Shown here: positions 55,245-63,431 of the stretch, piece after piece
Layout: each line of letters opens with the position of its first letter
How positions within the stretch are numbered: the first letter of the stretch is position 1
DNA from: Microbacterium galbinum
GTDB taxonomy: Bacteria; Actinomycetota; Actinomycetes; Actinomycetales; Microbacteriaceae
Length of the DNA: 64,000 nt
Reading direction: 5' to 3'
Assembly (NCBI RefSeq): GCF_023091225.1
Contig: NZ_JAHWXM010000001.1
Coordinates: forward strand, 434,001 to 498,000
Translations under genes and position numbers: made by a program
Notes under the pieces: generated by a model
Database searches by the model: none
What the model saw: only the letters and a program-made list of their open reading frames with translations
Told to the model about the DNA's origin: nothing

Positions 55245-56921
55245 ATGACTTCCATCCCGCGCACTCCCACCACCATCGACAAGGTCGCCGAGGACTGGGT
55301 CGACACTCTGGTCGAGCTGGCTCCGACGCTCGGCACCTACATCGGGCGCGACGAGGTCAACGACCGCTTCGGCGATCTGAGTCCGGCCGGCCACGAGGCG
55401 ATCGCAGCGGCCACACGGCAGACGCTCGACGCGCTCACGGCCCTCGAGCCGGTCGACACGATCGACGAGGTCACGAAGGCCGACCTCGGCGCCGAGCTGC
55501 GTCTCGAGCTGGAACTGCACGAGGCGAATTGGCATCTGCGCGACCTCAACGTCATCGCTTCGCCGGCGCAGGACGTGCGTTCGGCTTTCGACCTCATGCC
55601 CACGGCATCCGCCGACGACTGGTCGGTGATCGCCACGCGCCTCGCCGCGGTGCCCGACGCGCTGCGCGGCTACACCGAGACACTGCGCGAGGGCATCGCG
55701 CGCGGAGTGACGCCGGCCCGCCGACAGGTCGTCGAGGTGGCGACCCAGATCGACCGGTACACGGCTGATGACGGCTTCTTCGCCGCTTTCGTGGCCGATG
55801 CCACGCCCGAGAGCGGCCAGCTTCCGGCATCCCTCGCGCGCACCCTGGCCGACAACTCGGCCGCCGCCCGCGTCGCATACGGCGAACTGCGACGGTTCCT
55901 CGCCGAGGAACTCGTGCCCGAGGCCACCGAGGTCGACGCGGTCGGTCGCGAGCTCTACGCGCTCAACTCGCGCCGATTCCTCGGAGCCACGATCGACCTC
56001 GACGAGACCTACGAGTGGGGACGCGAGGAACTCGCCCGGATGGTCGCCGAGCAGACGGCGATCGCGAACGAGATCCTGCCGGGATCCACGGTCGAAGAAG
56101 CCGTGGCGCATCTCGAGGCCGATCCCGCGCGCAAGCTGGTCGGCACCGATGCGCTGCAGCGCTGGATGCAGGAGACGAGCGACCGCGCCGTCGCCGAACT
56201 CGCCGCCTCGCACTTCGACATCCCCGAGGCGATCCGCACGATCGAGTGCATGATCGCGCCGACCCAGGAGGGCGGGATCTACTACACGGGACCCACCGAC
56301 GACTTCTCGCGCCCCGGACGCATGTGGTGGTCCGTTCCGGAGGGTGTGACGGAGTTCGACACCTGGCGCGAGCTCACCACCGTGTACCACGAGGGTGTGC
56401 CGGGGCATCACCTGCAGATCGCGCAGGCCGTCTACAACCGTTCCGAGCTCAACTCCTGGCGCCGTCTGTTCGCCGGCACCTCGGGTCACGCCGAGGGCTG
56501 GGCGCTCTACGCCGAGCGCCTGATGGAGCAGCTCGGCTACCTCGACGACCCGGCCGACCGCCTGGGGATGCTCGATGGTCAGCGCATGCGTGCGGCACGT
56601 GTCGTGCTCGACATCGGCGTGCACCTCGGTAAGCCGCGTCTCGACGGAACGGGCGTGTGGGATGCCGACTACGCGCTCGAGTTCATGCGCCAGAACGTCA
56701 ACATGTCCGACCAGTTCGTGCAGTTCGAGGTCAACAGGTACCTGGGCTGGCCGGGGCAGGCTCCGTCGTACAAGGTCGGACAGCGCATCTGGGAGCAGGT
56801 GCGCGAGGCCGTTCAGCAGCAGGAGGGCGAGGACTTCTCGTTCAAGGCATTCCACAAGCGTGCGCTCGACATCGGAGGCGTCGGTCTCGACACCCTGCGT
56901 GGTGTGCTGCTTCCGCGATGA
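55245..56921 (+). CDS. DUF885 family protein, probable zinc peptidase
   Basis: A 558-residue protein of the DUF885 family. The segment VYHEGVPGHHLQIA (H382 to H389) forms an HExxxGHH metal motif, and HAEGWALYAERLMEQLGY about 40 residues later supplies the glutamate usual for this family; RMRAARVVLDIGVH also matches it. No signal peptide is seen, so it is probably cytoplasmic. The substrate is unknown. The ATG at 55245 fits both the leaderless promoter and the family N-terminus, although the frame stays open into polA. Confidence 0.88.
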   Translation: MTSIPRTPTTIDKVAEDWVDTLVELAPTLGTYIGRDEVNDRFGDLSPAGHEAIAAATRQTLDALTALEPVDTIDEVTKADLGAELRLELELHEANWHLRDLNVIASPAQDVRSAFDLMPTASADDWSVIATRLAAVPDALRGYTETLREGIARGVTPARRQVVEVATQIDRYTADDGFFAAFVADATPESGQLPASLARTLADNSAAARVAYGELRRFLAEELVPEATEVDAVGRELYALNSRRFLGATIDLDETYEWGREELARMVAEQTAIANEILPGSTVEEAVAHLEADPARKLVGTDALQRWMQETSDRAVAELAASHFDIPEAIRTIECMIAPTQEGGIYYTGPTDDFSRPGRMWWSVPEGVTEFDTWRELTTVYHEGVPGHHLQIAQAVYNRSELNSWRRLFAGTSGHAEGWALYAERLMEQLGYLDDPADRLGMLDGQRMRAARVVLDIGVHLGKPRLDGTGVWDADYALEFMRQNVNMSDQFVQFEVNRYLGWPGQAPSYKVGQRIWEQVREAVQQQEGEDFSFKAFHKRALDIGGVGLDTLRGVLLPR

Positions 56922-56975
56922 CGGGAATGTCCGATGCTCCGGCGATGTTCATTCACCTGAATAGGAAGGCATGAC

Positions 56976-58010
56976 ATGAGCATCGAATTCGGACTGGACA
57001 CGTTCGGCGACATCACCCGCGACGCCGAGGGCACCCTCCTCAGCGGCGCCCAGACGATCCGCAACGTCATCGCGCAGGCAGAGATGGCGGATGCCGTGGG
57101 CGTCGACTTCTTCGGGGTGGGGGAGCACCACCGCAAGGAGTTCGCGGTGTCGGCTCCCGAGATGGTGCTCTCGGCGATCGCCGCGCGCACCGAGAACATC
57201 CGCCTCGGCACGGCGGTCACGGTTCTGTCGTCCGACGACCCCGTGCGCGTGTTCGAGCGGTTCTCGACCCTCGATGCCGTGTCGAACGGTCGCGCGGAGG
57301 TCGTGCTCGGTCGCGGCTCGTTCATCGAGTCCTTCCCGCTGTTCGGTTTCGACCTCCGCGACTATGACGCACTGTTCGAGCAGAAGCTCGAGCTTTTCGT
57401 CGAGCTCCTGAAGGAGCAGCCGGTGACCTGGTCCGGGTCCATGCGCGCGTCGCTCGAGAACGCGGATGTGTTCCCGAAGACGGAGAGGGGTCTGCGGACC
57501 TGGGTGGGCGTGGGCGGCAGCCCGGAGTCCGTGGTGCGCGTCGCACGCCACGGACTCGGTCTCATGCTCGCCATCATCGGCGGTCCTGCCGCGCGATTCC
57601 GGCCGTTCGTCGATCTGTATCACCGCTCGGTCGACTCCTTCGGAACGACGAAGCACCCGATCGCCGTTCATTCGCCCGGCCACATCGCCGACACCGATGC
57701 GGAGGCATGGGACGCCGCGTACTCGGGCTTCGAGGCGATGAACAACACGATCGGCAAGGAACGCGGCTGGCCCGCATACAGCCGTGCCCGCTTCCAGAAC
57801 GACATCGGGCCGGAGGGGGCGATCTACGCCGGTTCGCCCGACCGGGTGGCCGCGAAGATCGCCGACACGATCACCACCCTCGGGCTGGGCCGATTCGACC
57901 TGAAGTACGCCACCGGAACGCTCTCGCACGAGGCGATGATGCGCAGCATCGAGCTCTACGGCAGCGAGGTCATCCCGCGCGTGCGCGCTCTGCTCGACAA
58001 GCGCGCCTGA
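56976..58010 (+). CDS. LLM-class flavin-dependent oxidoreductase
   Basis: A 344-residue barrel of the bacterial luciferase-like monooxygenase superfamily. FFGVGEHHRKEFAVSAPEMVLSA, RLGTAVTVLSSDDPVRVFE and VSNGRAEVVLGRGSF are typical of the Alkanal monooxygenase-like subgroup. These enzymes use FMNH2 or F420H2; the sequence does not tell which. AGGAAGG precedes the ATG. A hairpin follows the stop. Confidence 0.9.
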   Translation: MSIEFGLDTFGDITRDAEGTLLSGAQTIRNVIAQAEMADAVGVDFFGVGEHHRKEFAVSAPEMVLSAIAARTENIRLGTAVTVLSSDDPVRVFERFSTLDAVSNGRAEVVLGRGSFIESFPLFGFDLRDYDALFEQKLELFVELLKEQPVTWSGSMRASLENADVFPKTERGLRTWVGVGGSPESVVRVARHGLGLMLAIIGGPAARFRPFVDLYHRSVDSFGTTKHPIAVHSPGHIADTDAEAWDAAYSGFEAMNNTIGKERGWPAYSRARFQNDIGPEGAIYAGSPDRVAAKIADTITTLGLGRFDLKYATGTLSHEAMMRSIELYGSEVIPRVRALLDKRA

Positions 58011-58015
58011 TCGGG

Positions 58016-58049
58016 CCTGCGGGATCGGTACGGGGTCCGGTCCCGCAGG
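58016..58049 (+). terminator. Hairpin after the LLM oxidoreductase gene
   Basis: CCTGCGGGA pairs with TCCCGCAGG (9 bp) around a loop that can form CGG/CCG inside. It lies 5 nt after the stop and has no T tract, and directly precedes the TAGGCT box of the next gene. Confidence 0.4.
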
Positions 58050-58051
58050 AA

Positions 58052-58057
58052 TAGGCT
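58052..58057 (+). promoter_or_regulatory. Leaderless promoter -10 box (TAGGCT)
   Basis: TAGGCT ends 6 nt before the ATG of the SGNH hydrolase at 58064. Confidence 0.55.
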
Positions 58058-58063
58058 TGTCCG

Positions 58064-58819
58064 ATGGCAGACGTGCGTTTCGTGGCGATCGGGGACTCCT
58101 TCACCGAGGGGGTCGGCGATGTTCTTCCCGACGGCCGAGAGCGCGGGTGGGCCGACATCGCCGCCCAGGGGTGGGCCGATGCGGCGGGGCATCCGATCCA
58201 GTACGCGAATCTCGCGATCCGCGGCAAACTCGCGTGGCCGATCGTCGAGCAGCAGCTCGAACCCGCTCTGGCGCTGCGCCCCACGCATCTGTCGTTCAAC
58301 GGCGGGGGCAACGACATGCTCCGACCGCGCACCGACCTCGAGCACATCGCCGACGCGTTCAGCCGCGTTCTCCGCCGATGCGACGAGGAGGGCGTCACGA
58401 TGATCCTGCTCTCCGGCGCGAACCCCAGTGGACAGCTTCCGATGGGGTCCCTGATCCAGCGCCGCGGAGATCAGCTCTCCGAGGCGGTGCTGCGACGCGT
58501 CGCCGATCGCCCCGACGTGGTGCGCGCCCTGAACTGGCCCGATCGGGAACTCGCGCAGAGCGCGTACTGGTCCGAGGACCGCCTGCACATGAATGCCGCG
58601 GGCCATCATCGGGTCGCAGCGCGCGTGCTGCATGCGCTGGGGTACGAACCGCCCGAGACCTGGTGGGCACCGAGCGAGCGCGGGGGAGCGGGACCGAGCG
58701 GGCTCGCCTATTACCGACAGCACGTCGGCCCCTGGGTCCGGCGTCGGGTCACGCGCACGTCGTCGGGCGATGGCCGGACCGCGAAGTACCCGGTGTGGAC
58801 CGAGCGGACTCCGGGGTGA
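58064..58819 (+). CDS. SGNH/GDSL hydrolase
   Basis: A 251-residue SGNH hydrolase. Block I FVAIGDSFTEGVGD holds the Ser, block II the Gly in YANLAIRGK, block III the Asn in FNGGGNDM, and block V the Asp-His pair in EDRLHMNAAGHH. It is an esterase or lipase of unknown substrate without a signal peptide, so probably cytoplasmic. A basic tail (WVRRRVTR) follows the domain. It is translationally coupled (GTGA) to the SUMF1-like gene. Confidence 0.9.
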   Translation: MADVRFVAIGDSFTEGVGDVLPDGRERGWADIAAQGWADAAGHPIQYANLAIRGKLAWPIVEQQLEPALALRPTHLSFNGGGNDMLRPRTDLEHIADAFSRVLRRCDEEGVTMILLSGANPSGQLPMGSLIQRRGDQLSEAVLRRVADRPDVVRALNWPDRELAQSAYWSEDRLHMNAAGHHRVAARVLHALGYEPPETWWAPSERGGAGPSGLAYYRQHVGPWVRRRVTRTSSGDGRTAKYPVWTERTPG

Positions 58820-59565
58820 CGAGCGACATCGAACTGCGCCGCATTCCCGGCGGTTCGATCGTGCTGCAGGATGCGCGCACGAAGACGCAGCGTCCGGTGG
58901 ATCTCGAGTCCTTCGAGATCGGTGTCTACCCGGTGACCCAGGAGCAGATGGCCGAGGTGCTGGACGCGGCCGCTCCGCATCCCCGCCGACCGGCGACCGA
59001 CATCAGCTGGCTGCGGGCCGTGCACTTCTGCAACGCGCTCTCGGAGTGGGAAGGGCTCGAGCACGCCTATCTGTTCGACGGGGAGGGCGTCAGCTGGGAC
59101 GTCTCGTCCGAGGGGTTCCGGCTGCCCACGGAGGCGGAGTGGGAGTTCGCGTGCCGGGCGGGGTCCGTCGGCCCCCACTACGCGCCGCTCGCGGATGCCG
59201 CCTGGACAGCCGCCGATGGCGTGACGACCCCGCAACCGGTCGGCGGCAAGATCCCGAACCTGTACGGCCTGTTCGACACCCTCGGCAACGTGTGGGAGTG
59301 GTGCTGGGACCTGCTCGACCCCGCACGCTACGACGAGTACCGCACGTTCCGCGGGGGCGGCTTCGCCGACGACGCCTGGAGTGTGCGCGCCTCGGTCCGC
59401 CGCGGCGGAGCCCCTCGGATGCATCACCCCGATGTGGGGATGCGCGTCGCGCGCGGCGGCTTCGATGGCGACGGAGCTGCGCAGGGCTGGTCCGACGCGG
59501 TCGACCGCGAACGGGCGCTGCAGGACGGCACCTCGCCGTCGGGATGGACGCCACGAAAGCGGTGA
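58816..59565 (+). CDS. SUMF1/formylglycine-generating-enzyme-fold protein
   Basis: A 249-residue protein with the SUMF1 fold: IGVYPVTQEQMAEVL, FRLPTEAEWEFACRAG, GNVWEWCWDLL and a final VGMRVAR. The C-terminal segment that in true formylglycine-generating enzymes carries the two copper-binding cysteines (around FRGGGFADDAW) has none, so sulfatase activation is unlikely. Other members act in ergothioneine-like chemistry or are uncharacterised. The GTG at 58816 overlaps the SGNH stop; the open frame upstream is antisense noise. Confidence 0.82.
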   Translation: MTSDIELRRIPGGSIVLQDARTKTQRPVDLESFEIGVYPVTQEQMAEVLDAAAPHPRRPATDISWLRAVHFCNALSEWEGLEHAYLFDGEGVSWDVSSEGFRLPTEAEWEFACRAGSVGPHYAPLADAAWTAADGVTTPQPVGGKIPNLYGLFDTLGNVWEWCWDLLDPARYDEYRTFRGGGFADDAWSVRASVRRGGAPRMHHPDVGMRVARGGFDGDGAAQGWSDAVDRERALQDGTSPSGWTPRKR

Positions 59566-60431
59566 CGGGGACGGTTTTGGCCCTCATCCGCGCCGCGTGG
59601 GAGAGTGGGAGGGTGCCTGCAGCGTTCTCTCTCATCGTCTCCCAGGGCCGCGTGGCCGACCACACGCACGGCGCACTCGTGGGCGCACGTCGCGTCGGCG
59701 ATGCACTGTCTACGCTGCTCCGGACCCCTGCGACGACGATCGGCACGCCGAGTCCCTCCCGCACCGACGACTGGAGCACGGCTCTTCCCGAAGCGAACGA
59801 CACGCTGCACGGCCTGCGGGACGCGGTCGCCGGCGCCATCGACGCCGGGACCGTCCCGCTGCTCGCGACCAACACGTGCGCCGCGAGCCTCGGCACACTC
59901 CCGACCGTCGCGGAGCGGCACCCGGATGCCGTCGTGCTCTGGATCGATGCGCACGGCGACTTCAACACGCCCGACACGACCGATTCCGGTTATCTCGGCG
60001 GCATGGTGCTCGCCGCGGCTTGCGGACTGTGGGACAGCGGACACGGCGCGGGGATCGACCCGACGCAGGTGATCGTCGTCGGCGGCCGTGACATCGATCC
60101 GGCCGAAGGCGAACTCCTCGCCGGCGCCGGAGTGCGCGTTCTCGCCCCCGCCGACAGCACGCCCGAGCGCGTTCTCGAGCTCATCGACGGCCGGCCCGTC
60201 TGGATCCACGTCGATTGGGACGTGCTCGAGCCGGGATACATCCCCGCTGCCTACCGAGTGGGGGAGGGCATGCTGCCGCACCAGATCGCGGCGATCTTCG
60301 CGGCGCTCCCCGCGGGCTCCGTCCGCGGGATCGAACTCGCCGAGTTCGAGGCCGGTGACACCGAGGTACCCGAACACGTGAGCGTCGAGCTCATCCTCGA
60401 GACCTTCCTCCCGCTGCTCCGCGCCGTCTGA
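59562..60431 (+). CDS. Arginase/ureohydrolase-fold protein with an altered metal site
   Basis: A protein of about 289 residues in the ureohydrolase superfamily. The second metal motif is intact (DAHGDFN: D129, H131, D133). The first, normally GGDHS, reads TNTCAAS with Cys106 in place of the His; the third reads HVDWDVLEP (D218, D220, E223) in place of SxDxDxxDP. The activity is therefore uncertain. I prefer the GTG at 59562, which overlaps the SUMF1 stop in the GTGA style of this window; an ATG at 59544 is the alternative. It is convergent with the MFS gene, 25 bp away. Confidence 0.8.
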   Translation: MTGTVLALIRAAWESGRVPAAFSLIVSQGRVADHTHGALVGARRVGDALSTLLRTPATTIGTPSPSRTDDWSTALPEANDTLHGLRDAVAGAIDAGTVPLLATNTCAASLGTLPTVAERHPDAVVLWIDAHGDFNTPDTTDSGYLGGMVLAAACGLWDSGHGAGIDPTQVIVVGGRDIDPAEGELLAGAGVRVLAPADSTPERVLELIDGRPVWIHVDWDVLEPGYIPAAYRVGEGMLPHQIAAIFAALPAGSVRGIELAEFEAGDTEVPEHVSVELILETFLPLLRAV

Positions 60432-60456
60432 GGTCGAGCGTTCAGAGGCGACGCGT

Positions 60457-61785
60457 CTAGCGGCGACGTCTCTCCGGGTCGAGTCCCATCCGGACCCGCG
60501 TGCGCTTGCGCTCGATCACGATGAACACGCATCCGATGATCCAGAGCGGGATCGGCGCGAGGAAGGCAATGCGGAACGCGTCGAGAGAATAGGTCTCGGG
60601 CGTGCCCGCGCCCTGGAGGTCGAGCAGCAGTCCGATCAGGAAGATCGCGATGAGCGCGGCGATGAAACCTCCCGCGTTCGTGACGCCCGTGGCGGTGCTC
60701 AGTCGGTGCGAGGGGTTATGAGTGCGGGCGTGGTCGAAGGCGATCATCGACGCCGGGCCACCAGTCGCGAGAGCGATCGCGAGAACGTAGAGCAACCAGA
60801 TCGGTGCGGACTCGGGCAATGCGATCACCGCGCACCACGCGATCAGTTGCAGTCCCACCGCGGGGAGCACGAGGGCGAGGGACCGATGGTTCGGGAGTCG
60901 GCGTGAGAGGTCTCCGATGATCGGACCGAAGATCATGCCGGCAACGACATATACGGATATGAGTCCCGCGGCATGTGCCGCCGTGAGACCTTGCGCGGCA
61001 GTGAGGAACGGCATCCCCCAGAGCAGGATGAACGCCGTACCCGCGAACGGAGTCGTGAAGTGCGACCAGAACGCGAGCCTTGTTCCCGGGTGCGCCCAAG
61101 CGGCGCGGATGCCGACACCGGTGTCGATCGCCGAGGTCACCACGCGCACCACTCCGGTGTCGGTGTTCACCGTCACATCGGTGTCCTGCTCGGCGGGGCG
61201 GTTGCGGATGACCAGAGCGACGAGGATCGTGAAGAGCACGCCCAGCCCGGCGATACTCCCGAATGTGATCGTCCAGCTCGTGGCGTGCAGGAGAGCGGCC
61301 AGAGGGACGAGCGCCACCAGTTGCCCCGCCTGTCCGATGATGCCCGTGAACTGCACCATCACGGGACCGCGTTGGGCGGGGAACCACACCGCGACCAATC
61401 GGAGCACCGCGGGGAAGACGGCCGCATCTCCGGCACCCAGCAGCACACGGGCGAAGATCGCGATGCCGATGCTGGGGGAGAAGGCCATCACCAACTGACC
61501 CGCCGCCATCAGGAACATCCCGATCGTGATGATCGGACGCGAGCCGTACCGGTCGAGGAGTACACCGATCGGGATCTGCATACCCCCGTACACCGCGAGC
61601 TGCACGACCGCGAAGAGCGCGAGGGTCGAGGCATCCGCCTGGAAACGATCGGCCGCGTCGACGCCGACGGCGCCCAACGACGTGCGGTTCGTGATGGCGA
61701 CGACGTAGGCCGCGACGCCCACCGACCAGATCAGCCAGGCTCGCCACCCGGGGTTCGAGACGGGGGAGAGGGGAGAGTGCGTCAC
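60457..61785 (-). CDS. MFS transporter
   Basis: A 442-residue permease with twelve hydrophobic segments. The loop 2-3 signature appears as IPIGVLLDRYGSRPIITIG at about 72-90, and the central loop is acidic (RPAEQDTDVTVNTD). The N-half (YVVAITNRTSLGAVGVDAADRF) resembles anion:cation symporter-like members, but the substrate cannot be stated. The GTG start follows a leaderless TAGCGT box on the minus strand; the stop is TAG. Confidence 0.88.
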   Translation of the reverse strand: MTHSPLSPVSNPGWRAWLIWSVGVAAYVVAITNRTSLGAVGVDAADRFQADASTLALFAVVQLAVYGGMQIPIGVLLDRYGSRPIITIGMFLMAAGQLVMAFSPSIGIAIFARVLLGAGDAAVFPAVLRLVAVWFPAQRGPVMVQFTGIIGQAGQLVALVPLAALLHATSWTITFGSIAGLGVLFTILVALVIRNRPAEQDTDVTVNTDTGVVRVVTSAIDTGVGIRAAWAHPGTRLAFWSHFTTPFAGTAFILLWGMPFLTAAQGLTAAHAAGLISVYVVAGMIFGPIIGDLSRRLPNHRSLALVLPAVGLQLIAWCAVIALPESAPIWLLYVLAIALATGGPASMIAFDHARTHNPSHRLSTATGVTNAGGFIAALIAIFLIGLLLDLQGAGTPETYSLDAFRIAFLAPIPLWIIGCVFIVIERKRTRVRMGLDPERRRR

Positions 61786-61791
61786 CCTTCC

Positions 61792-61797
61792 ACGCTA
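61792..61797 (-). promoter_or_regulatory. Leaderless promoter -10 box (TAGCGT on the minus strand) of the MFS gene
   Basis: Read on the minus strand, TAGCGT ends 6 nt before the MFS GTG, with no ribosome-binding site between. This shows the same architecture on the opposite strand. Confidence 0.55.
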
Positions 61798-61828
61798 CTC
61801 GCGTCACCGCGGCCTCGACGCAGACGAC

Positions 61829-61860
61829 GGGGCCCGGCGCGCAATCGCTCGCCGGGCCCC
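61829..61860 (-). terminator. Hairpin downstream of the lipoprotein gene
   Basis: GGGGCCCGGCG pairs with CGCCGGGCCCC (11 bp) around a 10-nt loop, 14 nt beyond the lipoprotein stop on the minus strand. There is no T tract. It separates the lipoprotein from the MFS promoter. Confidence 0.6.
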
Positions 61861-61874
61861 GAGGATCTGGGTGC

Positions 61875-62357
61875 TCAGCCGGCGCAGAGCGTCGCGAGCA
61901 CCTGCATGGACTCCTGAACATCGGAGGAGAGCGATGTCGCCTCGGCGGCCGCAGACGCGTCCTTGTCAACGAGGACGCGCTTGAGCAAGTCTCGGAGAGA
62001 GGCGAGATCGGTACGAAGCGCGGAGACCGCGTTCCCGACTTCCTGGTTACCGATGGACTCCGTAGCCGCCGCGAAGGCGTCAACGGTCTCCGTGATCTTC
62101 GTCACCGTGCCTTCCGGGTCAGCCATAGCGGCACTCATATCCAGCCCAGATAGCTCCGAAGCCACTCCAGAGACTTGAGTGCGCACGGATGCACACGCGT
62201 CCGCCACCGACTGTGCGGAGTCCCGCTCAACGGGAGCCGAACTCTCGTCGACGGTTGCCTGACCGCTTGAGGACTCGGCAGCGGGCGCGCCCGAGCATCC
62301 GGTGATTCCGAGAAGCGCGACGACGACAATGGTCCAGGCTGCGATCTGACGTTTCAT
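61875..62357 (-). CDS. Secreted lipoprotein, function unknown
   Basis: A 160-residue protein with a lipoprotein signal peptide: basic MKRQ, a hydrophobic stretch, and lipobox ITGC with the lipidated Cys at 21. The mature part starts with a Ser/Ala/Glu-rich linker, then helical segments rich in Ala, Ser and Asp with two cysteines (in DACASVRTQ and at the very end, LATLCAG) that could form a disulphide. I recognise no domain. The ATG at 62357 has GGGGGAAG upstream; the frame is open to 62504, but that would bury the signal peptide. Confidence 0.78.
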   Translation of the reverse strand: MKRQIAAWTIVVVALLGITGCSGAPAAESSSGQATVDESSAPVERDSAQSVADACASVRTQVSGVASELSGLDMSAAMADPEGTVTKITETVDAFAAATESIGNQEVGNAVSALRTDLASLRDLLKRVLVDKDASAAAEATSLSSDVQESMQVLATLCAG

Positions 62358-62493
62358 CTTCTTCCCCCGTGGAATGAGCGGACGCATCGGCATACGAATG
62401 TGAACCGCGAGCCAGTCAACCACACACGTACGGCGCGCGTCCTTCTCCACGACGGGGAGAAGTCGCCATCCCTCGATCCTGGGTTGATCTGAC

Positions 62494-62517
62494 ATAATGT
62501 GCATTATCGGTTATAAC
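62494..62517. promoter_or_regulatory. AT-rich palindromes between divergent genes (possible operator)
   Basis: ATAATG-TG-CATTAT (62494-62507) is an inverted repeat, followed 2 nt later by the 8-bp palindrome GTTATAAC (62510-62517). This is the most AT-rich stretch I see in the window. It lies between the lipoprotein (minus) and methyltransferase (plus) genes, 15 bp from the latter's -10 box, so a repressor or activator site is plausible. Confidence 0.45.
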
Positions 62518-62531
62518 GGAATCCGCTTCGC

Positions 62532-62537
62532 TAGGCT
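62532..62537 (+). promoter_or_regulatory. -10 box (TAGGCT) of the methyltransferase gene, near-leaderless
   Basis: TAGGCT ends 8 nt before the ATG at 62546; the transcript would have no leader or one of 1-2 nt. Confidence 0.55.
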
Positions 62538-62545
62538 GATTCCCC

Positions 62546-63394
62546 ATGAACGGCGAACACGTGGAGATCGACTGGTCGGCGGCGCGCGAGGCCAATCGTG
62601 AGAACTGGGACGACCGCGTGCCGCTGCACGCGGTGTCGTACGAGCGCGAGTCGTTCGACGACCCCGAGCACCTCAGCGATGTCATCCGCCACGACGTCCC
62701 GGTGCTCGAACGTTTCCTGCCCGCACGATCCATCGTCGGGCTCGACGTGTGCCACCTGCAGTGCCACATCGGCACCGACACCGTTTCGCTGGCGCGCGCC
62801 GGTGCGCGACGAGTCACCGGCGTCGATTTCTCGGCGCCGGCCCTGGAGACCGCACGAGCCTTCGCCGAGGAGCACGGCGTCGACGCCGAGTGGGTCGAAA
62901 CCGACGTGCTCGATGCCCGGGCCGCGGTGTCCGGTGACTTCGATGTCGTCTACACGAGCATCGGGACGGTCTGCTGGCTCTCCGATCTGGACCGTTGGGC
63001 CCAGCAGATCCAGGAGCTGTTGCGCCCCGGCGGGACGTTCTTCATCCGCGACGGGCATCCTGCGCTGTACGCGCTCGACGAGGACGCGGAGACGCTCACC
63101 GCGCGCTATCGGTACTTCGGCGACGGGACGGCGCAGGTCTGGGACGACGCGAGCACCTACGCGGGCGACGGCACCGTGTCGCACACGCGCACCTACGAGT
63201 GGCCGCACTCGATCGCCGAGATCCTGGGCGCCCTTCTCGGTGCGGGCCTGCGCATCGTGCACGTCGATGAAGGCCGCACACTCCCCTGGCGATTCAGCCC
63301 GCGGATGGTGGAGGTGCCCGGAGGATACGCATGGCCGGAAGCCCAGCGCGATCTGCTCCCCTGCACCTACACGATCATCGCTCGACGGGACTGA
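62546..63394 (+). CDS. Class I SAM-dependent methyltransferase
   Basis: A 282-residue methyltransferase. SAM-binding motif I is the variant GLDVCHLQCHIGTDTVSLAR, with VTGVDFSAPALETARAFA (motif II), FDVVYTSIGTVCWL and LLRPGGTFFIRDGHP downstream. The HLQCHIG form belongs to a family of uncharacterised small-molecule methyltransferases. It ends 25 bp from the convergent UvrA-class gene. An AT-rich palindromic region lies upstream. Confidence 0.87.
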   Translation: MNGEHVEIDWSAAREANRENWDDRVPLHAVSYERESFDDPEHLSDVIRHDVPVLERFLPARSIVGLDVCHLQCHIGTDTVSLARAGARRVTGVDFSAPALETARAFAEEHGVDAEWVETDVLDARAAVSGDFDVVYTSIGTVCWLSDLDRWAQQIQELLRPGGTFFIRDGHPALYALDEDAETLTARYRYFGDGTAQVWDDASTYAGDGTVSHTRTYEWPHSIAEILGALLGAGLRIVHVDEGRTLPWRFSPRMVEVPGGYAWPEAQRDLLPCTYTIIARRD

Positions 63395-63409
63395 TATATC
63401 GGTTCCGCT

Positions 63410-63431
63410 CGTCGGGGATCACACCCCGACG
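63410..63431. terminator. Hairpin between convergent methyltransferase and uvrA genes
   Basis: CGTCGGGG pairs with CCCCGACG (8 bp) around a 6-nt loop. The stem lies partly in the last codons of the UvrA-class gene, and that gene's stop codon is in the loop. It may act in both directions; no T tract is present. Confidence 0.45.

Noticed and set aside
62358..62504. In-frame extension of the lipoprotein up to 62504
   Set aside because: It would place about 49 residues before the signal peptide. The ATG at 62357 has a good ribosome-binding site and a correct lipoprotein signal.
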